From positions 1 to 7,537 of the forward strand of contig JAIDJS010000125.1 of NCBI GenBank assembly GCA_029052085.1: a stretch of 7,537 nucleotides of DNA, in the 5' to 3' direction. Shown one piece after another: positions 1 through 7,287 of the stretch. The notes beneath the pieces are model-generated. The model was not told the origin of the DNA. It did no database searches and was given only the letters and a program-made list of their open reading frames with translations. The position numbers and the translations under genes are program-made. Origin of the DNA: Eubacterium sp. (GTDB taxonomy: Bacteria > Bacillota > Clostridia > Oscillospirales > Acutalibacteraceae). Each line of letters begins with the position of its first letter. The stretch's first letter is position 1.

Positions 1-3
1 ATA

Positions 4-32
4 TTGAATTGAATTATAAGTTATGATATAAT
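4..32 (+). promoter_or_regulatory. sigma-A type promoter with extended -10
   Basis: A TTGAAT -35 box (4-9) is followed, after exactly 17 nt, by a perfect TATAAT -10 box (27-32). TG at 24-25 sits one base before the -10, making an extended -10 element. Transcription would start near 38-40, leaving a leader of about 38 nt before the tepA start. No other match of this quality is seen at the later gene junctions, so this probably drives the whole plus-strand operon. The leader has no obvious riboswitch or attenuator structure. Confidence 0.75.
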
Positions 33-77
33 AATACAGTTAATTCGGGCATAATAACCATAAAAGGATGTGTTACT

Positions 78-782
78 ATGGCTGAAGAAAACGAAAATCA
101 AACTCAGAATGAAGAAAACTCTGCCCAGAGTGCTTTTGAAACAGGTTCAATTACTGTAGAAAAGGATGGGCATTTTATCCATTGTTTGACAATTATCGGT
201 CAGATTGAAGGGCATTATATATTGCCGAGTCAGAATAAAACAACAAAATATGAGCATGTTATTCCGCAGCTTGTTGCTATTGAGGAAAGCAAGGAAATTG
301 AAGGGCTGCTTATCATATTGAATACAGTCGGCGGCGATGTTGAAGCCGGACTTGCTATTGCTGAGCTTCTTTCAACCATGAAAACTCCAACAGCTTCTTT
401 GGTTCTCGGCGGTGGGCATTCAATCGGTGTTCCGCTTGCTGTATCCTGCCGGAAAAGCTTTATTGTTCCAAGTGCTACCATGACGGTTCATCCTGTTAGA
501 ATGAATGGGCTTGTGCTTGGTGTACCGCAAACTTTGTCTTACTTTGAAAAAATGCAGGACAGGATTGTTAATTTTGTTGAGAATAATTCTAAAATATCTG
601 CCGATGCGTTTCGCAGTTTAATGATGAAAACAGGCGAGCTTATTATGGATGTCGGCACGGTGCTTGATGGTGATGGTGCCGTTGAATGCGGGCTTATTGA
701 TGAACTGGGCGGTTTGTCTAATGCCCTGGACTTCCTTAATAAGACGATTGAAATGGAGAATGCAGAGTGTTCTGGTCAATAA
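78..782 (+). CDS. tepA: ClpP-like serine protease, TepA/YmfB family
   Basis: This 234-residue protein belongs to the ClpP/crotonase fold and most resembles the TepA (translocation-enhancing) family of Firmicutes. The oxyanion-hole glycines lie in NTVGGDVEAG (82-91). The nucleophile is Ser115 in GGGHSIG (111-117), and the catalytic His is His138 in TVHP. The C-terminal GLIDELGG (205-212) is also typical. The classical ClpP Asp is less clear: Asp191 is the nearest candidate. No signal peptide is present; the first 20 residues are polar and acidic, so it should be cytoplasmic. The ATG start is preceded by AAAGG (63-67) at about 10 nt. In Bacillus this gene also lies just upstream of ylzJ and spoIIIE; TepA there has been implicated in degrading small acid-soluble spore proteins during outgrowth and, earlier, in secretion. 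The substrate here is unknown. It is the first gene of the operon and overlaps ylzJ by 16 nt. Confidence 0.9.
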   Translation: MAEENENQTQNEENSAQSAFETGSITVEKDGHFIHCLTIIGQIEGHYILPSQNKTTKYEHVIPQLVAIEESKEIEGLLIILNTVGGDVEAGLAIAELLSTMKTPTASLVLGGGHSIGVPLAVSCRKSFIVPSATMTVHPVRMNGLVLGVPQTLSYFEKMQDRIVNFVENNSKISADAFRSLMMKTGELIMDVGTVLDGDGAVECGLIDELGGLSNALDFLNKTIEMENAECSGQ

Positions 783-982
783 TTAATGAGAATGATATTT
801 TGTTTGATGAAAAAAATATAGAAGCAACCAATCGTGTTCGTTCAAGCAATCCCTATGATTATGTAAGAAAGGGATATTTTGTTGATAATGCTTCTATGTT
901 CGGAGGGGAAAACATTGTCGATTATAACAGCCGTTTTTCAAGCTATAGGACAAGCTTTAACATTCATATTCCCAATATCTGA
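767..982 (+). CDS. ylzJ: YlzJ-like small protein
   Basis: A 71-residue product starts at GTG 767 inside the end of tepA, behind a good ribosome site GGAGA (755-759) with 7 nt spacing. The N-terminal MFWSIINENDILF and the central RSSNPYDYVRKGYF (about residues 25-38) match the pattern of YlzJ-like proteins, which begin with a short hydrophobic strand and carry an R-x-x-S-x-x-P-x-x-Y/F segment. Position between tepA and the DNA translocase is the same as in Bacillus and strongly supports the call. Family function is unknown. No membrane segment or catalytic motif is visible. The last 68 nt overlap the next gene in another frame, so the C-terminal part (about residues 50-71) is dual-coding and unlike the family; the reading frame itself is intact. 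Confidence 0.75.
   Translation: MFWSIINENDILFDEKNIEATNRVRSSNPYDYVRKGYFVDNASMFGGENIVDYNSRFSSYRTSFNIHIPNI
902..908 (+). promoter_or_regulatory. strong ribosome binding site fixing a TTG start
   Basis: GGAGGGG lies 6 nt upstream of TTG 915 and is the best Shine-Dalgarno match in this stretch. It sits inside the ylzJ reading frame. Starts further upstream in the same frame (TTG 879, TTG 882, ATG 888) have only AAGGGA (869-874) nearby and would add a short N-terminal extension not expected in the UppP family. Confidence 0.75.
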
Positions 983-1781
983 AAGCGGACATTCAGCAAT
1001 CTTTCATAATTTTGCTGCCCGTAATTCCGGCGAGGCTTCCGAGCTTACCGGGCTTATACATATAGGAATTGCACTTGGCATTTTAATTGCGTTTTATAAT
1101 GTTTTTATCCGGAATTCTGTTGAAATTGTTAATAGCTTTAAAGAAATTTTTTCCAAGGATTTAAGAGTAAGAAGAGCAAGCAATGCAAGAAAGTTTGTTT
1201 ATTTCTTTTTAATCTCTTTTGTTCCGATGCTGCTGTATTTTATACCTGTCGGCAAAAGCAGAAATCTTTATCAGGCATTGCATATGCTGTCTTATGACGG
1301 CAATTTGCTTTCGGAGGGAATTGCGTTTCTTGTTACGGCAACGCTTTTGCTTTTTGCGTCCTTTACTATGACTAAAAACAAGGAAAGCAGGGGGAATCAG
1401 CTTTCTGTTCCGATAGCTGTTATTCTTGCAGCTTTTGTTTTTGCAGCGCTTCCTGTTTCGGGATTGTCGCTTTCCGCGATGGTTATTGCAGCTTCCATTC
1501 TTTTCAATGTAAATAAGAATATTGCTTTTCGCTATTTTATAAGTATTTCTGTTCCTGTTTTAATTGTTAAGGGAATCATTGAAATCGCAATCTGTTCAAC
1601 GTATGTTACTATTTTAACGGGTGTAGTTGCTGTTGTGGTTTCTGCGGCAGCTGCATATTTTCTTTCCAAGCTTTTCAAAGCAGTTTTAAGTGATAAGTAT
1701 TTGAAATATTTTTCCTGTTACAACTATGCAATCGGCGCAATTGCTGCTGTAACCGGTATTGTTCAATTAATTATAAAGTAA
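915..1781 (+). CDS. UppP/BacA-family membrane protein, catalytically diverged
   Basis: A 288-residue, very hydrophobic protein with about seven to eight membrane segments, the usual size for undecaprenyl-pyrophosphate phosphatase (UppP/BacA), which recycles the lipid carrier of peptidoglycan synthesis. The N-terminal LTFIFPISESGH (15-26) aligns with the family LTEFLPVSSSGH, and LIHIGIALGILIAFY (47-61) with the following helix. Key residues differ: the first Glu of the E/QxxxE motif is Gln13 (tolerated in the family), the second is Phe17, the first Ser after PxS is Glu23, and the PGxSRSG motif reads SGLSLSA (182-188), with Leu186 in place of the essential Arg. His26 is kept. It may therefore not hydrolyse the pyrophosphate and could be a lipid-binding or transport relative. 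The TTG start at 915 is chosen for its strong ribosome site and family-like N-terminus. Next gene follows after 9 nt. The family call is fairly sure; activity is doubtful. Confidence 0.75.
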   Translation: MSIITAVFQAIGQALTFIFPISESGHSAIFHNFAARNSGEASELTGLIHIGIALGILIAFYNVFIRNSVEIVNSFKEIFSKDLRVRRASNARKFVYFFLISFVPMLLYFIPVGKSRNLYQALHMLSYDGNLLSEGIAFLVTATLLLFASFTMTKNKESRGNQLSVPIAVILAAFVFAALPVSGLSLSAMVIAASILFNVNKNIAFRYFISISVPVLIVKGIIEIAICSTYVTILTGVVAVVVSAAAAYFLSKLFKAVLSDKYLKYFSCYNYAIGAIAAVTGIVQLIIK

Positions 1782-1790
1782 GAGGTAGTT

Positions 1791-4322
1791 ATGGCTAATA
1801 ATACAAATCGAAATAAAGGCAGGCAAAGTCAGTCAAGAGCCGCAGCTGAAAGAGAGGCTTTGAAAAAAGCAAGAAAACAAGAGAATACCAGCCGAATAGT
1901 AGGTGTTTCTCTTTTTGCTGTTTCAGTTATTTTCTTTTTTATAGCCGTTATCAGCGGCGAAGGCTTGTGGAATTTATTACATAATATTTATGTAGGTCTG
2001 TTTGGAATGCTTGCTGCCTGCGTTTTTCCTGTTTTAGTTATTGTTTTGATAATTCTGCATTCTATTAAGGAAAAGGAACTCTCTAAGCTGGTTTCAAAGG
2101 GAATAGAAGCAATTATTCTTGTGCTTTTGCTTTCGGCATTTATTCATATCGTTCAGAATCAGCCGGGTGTTGATTTTACGCTTGCTGTTACAGATGCGTT
2201 TAAATCCGGTTCGGCAGAGTTTAACGGCGGATTTTTCGGTGCGCTTATCGGTTGGGTACTGTTAACGCTCGGAAAGGCTCCTGCAATCATTGTTGATTTG
2301 GTTTTGATATTTGTCGATTTTATGCTGCTTACAGCGATAACAATTATTCAATTTTTCAAAGGTGCGGCAAAGCCTGCTGCCGATACATATAAAAAGGTTG
2401 CTCCCGTAATTAATGAAAAAATTGAACAGAGAAAATTAAGAAAAGGCAATATTGATGTGCCGCTTGATATTACACCTCCCGGTGAAGAGCCGCCGAAATC
2501 TTCAAAGAAAACGAAAAAGCAAGCAGTATTAGATGTTCCCAAAGAGGATGATGCGCCTTCAGCATCTGTTCCAAGAACGATTATTGACGAAATTAATGCT
2601 GCAAATGAGAGAAAGAGAAAAGATAGACAGCAAGAGGAAGCACACAGTGAAAAATCTATAGATGATATCGTCAAAACCGCCTCTGAGGAAAAGCCTAAAA
2701 GGGCTGTTGAGGAATTCAAAGTTACAAAGGAGCAGATGAGTTCTAATGTTGAGGATTATATGATTCCTCCGGTATCTATTCTTCAGGCAGGTAAGCAGGC
2801 AGATACAAAGGATGTAAGCGGAGAGCTTAAAATGAATGCCGAAAGGCTGATTGATACGCTGCATTCATTTAATGTTGATGCGTCTATTACGGATATCAGC
2901 CGGGGACCTACAGTTACCAGGTATGAGCTTAAGCCTGCTGCAGGTATACGTATATCCAAAATAACAAATCTTTCGGATGATATTGCACTTAATCTTGCTG
3001 CAACGCATGTTCGTATCGAAGCTCCTATACCCGGCAAGGCCGCTGTTGGTATTGAGGTTCCGAATACTGTTAAAAACAGCGTATCAATGCGTGAACTTAT
3101 TGATACACCTGAATTTTATGAGGAAAAATCAAAGCTTTCTGCCGGTCTTGGTAAGGATATTGCAGGCAAATGTGTTTATTGTGATGTATCCAAAATGCCG
3201 CATCTTCTTATTGCGGGTACAACAGGTTCGGGTAAATCGGTATGTATGAATTCCATTATTGTTTCCATTCTTTATCGTGCAAAGCCTGATGAAGTAAAGT
3301 TTCTTATGATAGATCCCAAGCAGGTTGAATTTTCAAAGTATATAGGAATACCGCATCTTCTTGTTCCCGTTGTAACGGATCCGAGAAAAGCGGCAGGCGC
3401 TCTTGGCTGGGCTGTTTCGGAAATGCTGCAGAGATATAATAAATTCTCTGAAACAGGCGTAAGGGATATTGAGGGCTATAATAAATATGTTTCAAAGCAT
3501 GAAGATATGGAGCCTATGCCTAAAATCTGTATCTTTATTGACGAGCTTGCAGATTTAATGATGGCTGCACCGAAAGAGGTTGAAGATTCAATATGCCGTC
3601 TTGCTCAGATGGCACGTGCTGCGGGTATGCACCTTGTTATCGCTACGCAAAGACCATCTGTTGACGTTATTACCGGTCTTATTAAAGCAAACATTTCATC
3701 CAGAATTGCGCTTACCGTAAGCTCGCAGATAGATTCACGAACCATTCTTGATGCAAGCGGTGCAGAAAAGCTTCTCGGAAGGGGAGATATGCTTTATAAT
3801 CCTATCGGCGCAAGCAAGCCGATTCGTGTTCAGGGCTGCTTTATCAGTGATGAAGAGGTTGAAGAACTCTGCAATTTCATTAAACAGCAGGGCGAAACAG
3901 AATATGATGAAGCAATTCAGAAAGAGATTGAGGAAAAGGCTGTAACCGATAAAAAGGCTAATGCTTTTGAAGACGGCGGCGAAGAAAATGTTTATGATCA
4001 GCTGTTTGAAAAGGCAGCTGAGGTTGTTATGGAAACAGGGCAGGCTTCAACATCCTTCCTGCAGCGTAAGCTTTCTGTCGGCTATGCAAGAGGCGCTAAG
4101 ATTATAGATCAGCTTCAGGAATACGGCGTTATCGGTCCTGCAGAAGGCAGCAAGCCAAGAAAGGTTCTGATGACAAAACAGATGTGGCTTGAAAAACGTG
4201 CCTATGACAGCGGTAAGGATTTCACTGAAGAGAATACAGAGCAAATAACTATGGAAGATACCTTGGATGCTGCTGCCGATGATGTAATTGATAATCAGGG
4301 AAACGGAGAATTCTATGACTGA
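1791..4322 (+). CDS. ftsK/spoIIIE: DNA translocase FtsK/SpoIIIE
   Basis: This 843-residue membrane-anchored hexameric ATPase pumps double-stranded DNA through the division septum, during chromosome segregation or into the forespore. A basic N-terminus is followed by about four membrane segments (roughly 36-56, 65-92, 104-121, 145-188), then a charged, low-complexity linker (about 190-320). The alpha domain (about 322-430) contains RGPTVTRYELKPAAG. The motor domain has Walker A GTTGSGKSV (476-484), IDPK (508-511), GVRDIEGYN (556-564), Walker B ICIFIDELADLM (579-590), ATQRPSVDVITG (618-629) and GAEKLLGRGDML (657-668). The winged-helix gamma domain that reads polar DNA sequences spans about 733-795 (ETGQASTSFLQRKL, GPAEGSKPRKVL). 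An acidic tail of about 45 residues follows. All catalytic motifs are intact and the length is normal. AGAGGT (1781-1786) is the ribosome site. Synteny with tepA–ylzJ favours the SpoIIIE-type orthologue; sporulation itself cannot be judged from this window. Confidence 0.97.
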   Translation: MANNTNRNKGRQSQSRAAAEREALKKARKQENTSRIVGVSLFAVSVIFFFIAVISGEGLWNLLHNIYVGLFGMLAACVFPVLVIVLIILHSIKEKELSKLVSKGIEAIILVLLLSAFIHIVQNQPGVDFTLAVTDAFKSGSAEFNGGFFGALIGWVLLTLGKAPAIIVDLVLIFVDFMLLTAITIIQFFKGAAKPAADTYKKVAPVINEKIEQRKLRKGNIDVPLDITPPGEEPPKSSKKTKKQAVLDVPKEDDAPSASVPRTIIDEINAANERKRKDRQQEEAHSEKSIDDIVKTASEEKPKRAVEEFKVTKEQMSSNVEDYMIPPVSILQAGKQADTKDVSGELKMNAERLIDTLHSFNVDASITDISRGPTVTRYELKPAAGIRISKITNLSDDIALNLAATHVRIEAPIPGKAAVGIEVPNTVKNSVSMRELIDTPEFYEEKSKLSAGLGKDIAGKCVYCDVSKMPHLLIAGTTGSGKSVCMNSIIVSILYRAKPDEVKFLMIDPKQVEFSKYIGIPHLLVPVVTDPRKAAGALGWAVSEMLQRYNKFSETGVRDIEGYNKYVSKHEDMEPMPKICIFIDELADLMMAAPKEVEDSICRLAQMARAAGMHLVIATQRPSVDVITGLIKANISSRIALTVSSQIDSRTILDASGAEKLLGRGDMLYNPIGASKPIRVQGCFISDEEVEELCNFIKQQGETEYDEAIQKEIEEKAVTDKKANAFEDGGEENVYDQLFEKAAEVVMETGQASTSFLQRKLSVGYARGAKIIDQLQEYGVIGPAEGSKPRKVLMTKQMWLEKRAYDSGKDFTEENTEQITMEDTLDAAADDVIDNQGNGEFYD

Positions 4323-6195
4323 TTTTCTTCCGATAAATAAAACAGAATGTGAAAAAAGAGGATGGGACGAGGTAGACTTTGTTTATGTAACAGGGGATGC
4401 TTATGTAGACCATCCCTCTTTCGGTGTTTCAATTATCTCAAGAGTTCTTGAAGCCAAAGGATTCAAAGTAGCTATATTAAGCCAGCCGGATTGGCGTAGT
4501 AATAGTGATTTTATGCAGTTTGGCAGACCAAGACTCGGCTTTCTTGTTACAAGCGGAAACATTGATTCAATGGTGGCTCATTATACTGCTGCTAAGAAAA
4601 TCCGCCGAAATGATGCCTATACAGCCGGCGGAAAAGCAGGAAAAAGGCCTGACAGAGCGGTCATTGTCTATTCTAATATTATAAGAGATATTTATCCTGA
4701 CAGTCCGATAATAATCGGCGGTCTTGAGGCTTCGCTCCGCCGTTTTGCGCATTATGATTATTGGGATGATGTTGTAAGGGCGTCCATTCTTGTTGATTCC
4801 AAGGCGGATTTGCTTATTTACGGAATGGGTGAAAAACAGATAATAGAAATCGCACAAAGGCTTGATAAGGGCGAACCAGTTGAGGACCTAACAGATATTA
4901 AAGGCACCTGCTATGCTGTTGATGTCCGTAATACGCCATATCTCGGCGTTGAAGTTCCGAGCCTTGAAAATTGTATTAAATCCAAGAAGGAATATGCCAA
5001 ATCCGTTCGTATTGAACAGGATGAACAGGATCATATAAGGGGCCGGGCTGTTCGTCAAAGATGCGGCAGCAAAATGGTTGTTCAGAATGTACCTATGCCT
5101 CCTCTTGAAACGGAGGAGCTGGATTGGGTTTACTCTCTGCCATATATGCGTACATATCATCCAAGCTATGAAGCTTCAGGCGGCGTTCCCGGTATCGAAG
5201 AGGTTGAATTCTCAATCACGCATAACAGAGGATGCTTCGGAGCCTGCAATTTTTGTTCCATTCAGTTTCATCAGGGAAGATATATAACCTCACGAAGTAA
5301 GGAAAGCATTGTTGAAGAGGCTAAGAAGCTGACTACTTTACATCATTTTAAAGGTTATATTCACGATATTGGGGGGCCGACCGCTAATTTCAGAAAGCCT
5401 TCCTGTACATTTCAGATTGAACACGGGCTTTGCAAAGGCAAAAAATGCCTTGCACCGAAGCCTTGTCCGAATTTAATATCCAACCACAGTGAATATCTTG
5501 ATATTCTGAGAGAGGTAAGAAATCTTCCGAAAGTTAAAAAAGTATTTATCAGAAGCGGAATCAGATATGATTATCTGCTTGAGGATAAGGATGATACCTT
5601 TTTTAAAGAACTTGTTGAAAACCACGTATCCGGTCAGCTGAAGGTTGCTCCCGAGCATTGCAGTGCTTCTGTTCTGGATAAAATGGGAAAACCTCATATA
5701 GAGGCGTATATTGAGTTTTCCAAGCGTTATTTTCGCTATACGGGTCAGATTAATAAAGAGCAGTATCTTGTTCCGTATCTGATGTCCAGCCATCCCGGCT
5801 CTACTCTTGATGATGCAATAGAACTGGCGTGCTTTTTAAAGAAAAATCATATCAGACCGGAGCAGGTGCAGGATTTTTATCCGACTCCGGGTACAATTTC
5901 AACCTGTATGTTCTATACAGAGCTTGATCCATATACTATGGAGAAAGTGTATGTTGCAAAAACACCGCATGACAAGGCTTTGCAAAGAGCGTTGCTGCAG
6001 TATTATGACCCTAAGAATAAACAGCTTTGTGAGGAAGCTTTACAGAAAGCTCGCAGATATGATTTGATAGGCAATTCTAAAGATTGTCTTGTTCAGCCTT
6101 CTGCGTATAACAGAAATAATTATAATAACAGGAACAGCAGAAACAGATATGGAAAATCCTCAAACAGAAACTCAAAAAGTAATAAAAAGCGATAA
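4315..6195 (+). CDS. ygiQ: YgiQ family (UPF0313) radical SAM protein
   Basis: A 626-residue radical SAM protein, counted from ATG 4315, which has GGAG (4305-4308) 6 nt upstream and overlaps the ftsK stop by 8 nt; an upstream in-frame TTG at 4288 has no comparable support. The N-terminal half carries the YgiQ-specific region (VYVTGDAYVDHPSFG, GGLEASLRRFAHYDYWD). The [4Fe-4S] motif is CFGACNFC (307-314; Cys307, Cys311, Cys314), followed by CSIQFHQGRYITSRSKES typical of the family. A second cysteine group (364, 373, 378, 384) is also present and may hold another metal cluster. HPGS and YPTPGT (about 493-526) are family motifs near the C-terminal end of the barrel. The reaction catalysed by YgiQ is not established. 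The last 30 residues are rich in Asn, Arg, Ser and Lys and look disordered; their DNA overlaps the next gene by 47 nt. Length is somewhat shorter than the E. coli protein. Confidence 0.93.
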   Translation: MTDFLPINKTECEKRGWDEVDFVYVTGDAYVDHPSFGVSIISRVLEAKGFKVAILSQPDWRSNSDFMQFGRPRLGFLVTSGNIDSMVAHYTAAKKIRRNDAYTAGGKAGKRPDRAVIVYSNIIRDIYPDSPIIIGGLEASLRRFAHYDYWDDVVRASILVDSKADLLIYGMGEKQIIEIAQRLDKGEPVEDLTDIKGTCYAVDVRNTPYLGVEVPSLENCIKSKKEYAKSVRIEQDEQDHIRGRAVRQRCGSKMVVQNVPMPPLETEELDWVYSLPYMRTYHPSYEASGGVPGIEEVEFSITHNRGCFGACNFCSIQFHQGRYITSRSKESIVEEAKKLTTLHHFKGYIHDIGGPTANFRKPSCTFQIEHGLCKGKKCLAPKPCPNLISNHSEYLDILREVRNLPKVKKVFIRSGIRYDYLLEDKDDTFFKELVENHVSGQLKVAPEHCSASVLDKMGKPHIEAYIEFSKRYFRYTGQINKEQYLVPYLMSSHPGSTLDDAIELACFLKKNHIRPEQVQDFYPTPGTISTCMFYTELDPYTMEKVYVAKTPHDKALQRALLQYYDPKNKQLCEEALQKARRYDLIGNSKDCLVQPSAYNRNNYNNRNSRNRYGKSSNRNSKSNKKR

Positions 6196-6595
6196 ATATC
6201 TGTCAAGAGTGCTTATTGCTGCAGCATTGATTATTTTAGGTGTTGTTTTCATAATTATTGCTTTGAATCAACCAAGGGTTGTCAGCGAAGAAGCAGAGAG
6301 TACAGTACAGTCCTCAGTTTCCGATTATACAGAATCGAATTCGGATGCGGCAAGTTCAGTTCCTCATAGCAGCGTATCTAATAAAACCGAGAAAGCAGTA
6401 TCCTTTCCGATTCATCTGAATAACTGTACTGCCGAGGATTTAATGGCTATTGACAATGTCGGCGAAACAAGAGCAAATGCAATTATTGCATACAGGGAGT
6501 ATCTTGGCGGATACACCAGTGTTGAGCAGCTGAAAAACATCAGCGGGATAGGCGATTCTGTCTATGCCTCAATTGCACCTTATGTAACAGTATGA
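6149..6595 (+). CDS. comEA: ComEA-like helix-hairpin-helix DNA-binding protein, membrane anchored
   Basis: From ATG 6149 the product has 148 residues: a short polar cytoplasmic N-terminus, one membrane segment (about 20-39), a Ser/Glu-rich external linker (about 42-85), and a ComEA-type double helix-hairpin-helix domain (about 87-148). The two hairpins are centred on NVGE (103-106) and GIGD (133-136), with AIIAYREYLGGYTSVEQLKN between them. ComEA binds incoming double-stranded DNA outside the membrane in natural transformation. Unlike Bacillus ComEA, there is no SLBB domain between anchor and hairpins, so it is the short type, and comEB/comEC are not adjacent. The start is the weakest point: only AGGAA (6130-6134), 14 nt away, precedes it, and the gene overlaps ygiQ by 47 nt, so translation is probably coupled. 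An in-frame TTG at 6089 would add 20 residues. Its stop overlaps the comFC start (ATGA). Confidence 0.82.
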   Translation: MENPQTETQKVIKSDKYLSRVLIAAALIILGVVFIIIALNQPRVVSEEAESTVQSSVSDYTESNSDAASSVPHSSVSNKTEKAVSFPIHLNNCTAEDLMAIDNVGETRANAIIAYREYLGGYTSVEQLKNISGIGDSVYASIAPYVTV

Positions 6596-7287
6596 TAAAA
6601 GATTTATTGGAAAAACTGAAAATTGTTTTGTTTACAAAGCGCTGTGATATGTGCGGCGAGGTTGTCTGCTTTGATGAGGTATTATGTGAGGAATGCTGTT
6701 CACTGCCGGAAATTGACGAGCCTTTTTGTCCAAAATGCGGATGCTCAAAGAAAGAATGCAAATGTAAAAAGCATCAAAAAGAGGTAGAGTATAAGGCTGT
6801 TGTTGCTCCGTTTTATTATGAGGGCTCTGTTTCCCGTGCAATTCTTAATATGAAAATGAACGGAATGCCGAAACTGACTGTTTATCAGGGTAAGTGTGTT
6901 GCCGATACCGTGAAAAAGCATTATAAGGACATTGATTTTGATTTTATAACCTTTGTACCTATAAGGCGAAATGATATTGCAGATAGGGGATATAATCAGG
7001 CAGAACTTCTTGCAGGTGTTGTGTCTGATGAATGTAATATTCCGTTAAAGGATGCTCTGATAAAAAAGCGTAAAACAAAGGTGCAGAAACGTCAGAAGGC
7101 AAGTGAAAGATTTGCCAATATGTATAATGCCTTTGATTTAAAGGAAGATACTGATGTAATCGGCAGAACGATACTTCTGATTGATGATGTCAAAACAACC
7201 GGAGCTACATTGACCTCAATCGCACTTACGCTCAAAGCGTATGGTGCTAAATCGGTTTATTGCGCAGTTGTTGCGATTGTAAAGTAA
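6592..7287 (+). CDS. comFC: ComFC-type amidophosphoribosyltransferase-like protein
   Basis: A 231-residue ComF/GntX family protein. The N-terminal region is a zinc-ribbon-like segment with eleven cysteines (residues 18, 21, 26, 32, 35, 36, 46, 49, 51, 56, 58), including CDMC, CEEC and CPKC pairs; the extra CKC after CPKCGC is more than the minimum. The C-terminal phosphoribosyltransferase domain has VPIRRND…RGYNQAELLA (122-141), RKTKVQKRQKASERFANMYNAF (160-181), and the PRPP-binding loop ILLIDDVKTTGATL (194-207). In naturally competent bacteria ComFC is cytoplasmic and needed for handling incoming single-stranded DNA; its exact reaction is unresolved, and many non-competent bacteria keep it. 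The ATG overlaps the preceding stop as ATGA and has no clear ribosome site, so translation depends on coupling to the ComEA-like gene. The comFA helicase is not next to it. The stop codon lies inside the terminator stem. Confidence 0.92.
   Translation: MIKDLLEKLKIVLFTKRCDMCGEVVCFDEVLCEECCSLPEIDEPFCPKCGCSKKECKCKKHQKEVEYKAVVAPFYYEGSVSRAILNMKMNGMPKLTVYQGKCVADTVKKHYKDIDFDFITFVPIRRNDIADRGYNQAELLAGVVSDECNIPLKDALIKKRKTKVQKRQKASERFANMYNAFDLKEDTDVIGRTILLIDDVKTTGATLTSIALTLKAYGAKSVYCAVVAIVK

Noticed and set aside
879..914. Earlier start for the uppP-like gene at TTG 879 or ATG 888
   Set aside because: The ribosome site at 902-908 fits TTG 915 much better and the extra residues do not fit the family N-terminus.
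1741..1790. Possible promoter before ftsK (TTG and TATAAA-like elements)
   Set aside because: Spacing between candidate boxes (8 or 25 nt) is wrong for a sigma-A promoter, and the gene follows its neighbour by only 9 nt.
2348..2719. Open minus-strand frame of 123 codons opposite ftsK
   Set aside because: It lies opposite the repetitive charged linker of ftsK, has a Ser-rich composition expected from antisense reading, and has no ribosome site or family resemblance.
2977..3249. Plus-strand frame of 90 codons inside ftsK in another frame
   Set aside because: It overlaps the conserved motor and alpha domains of ftsK and encodes nothing recognisable.
5473..5793. Open minus-strand frame of 106 codons opposite ygiQ
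   Set aside because: The plus strand here encodes conserved YgiQ sequence; the antisense product shows no motif.
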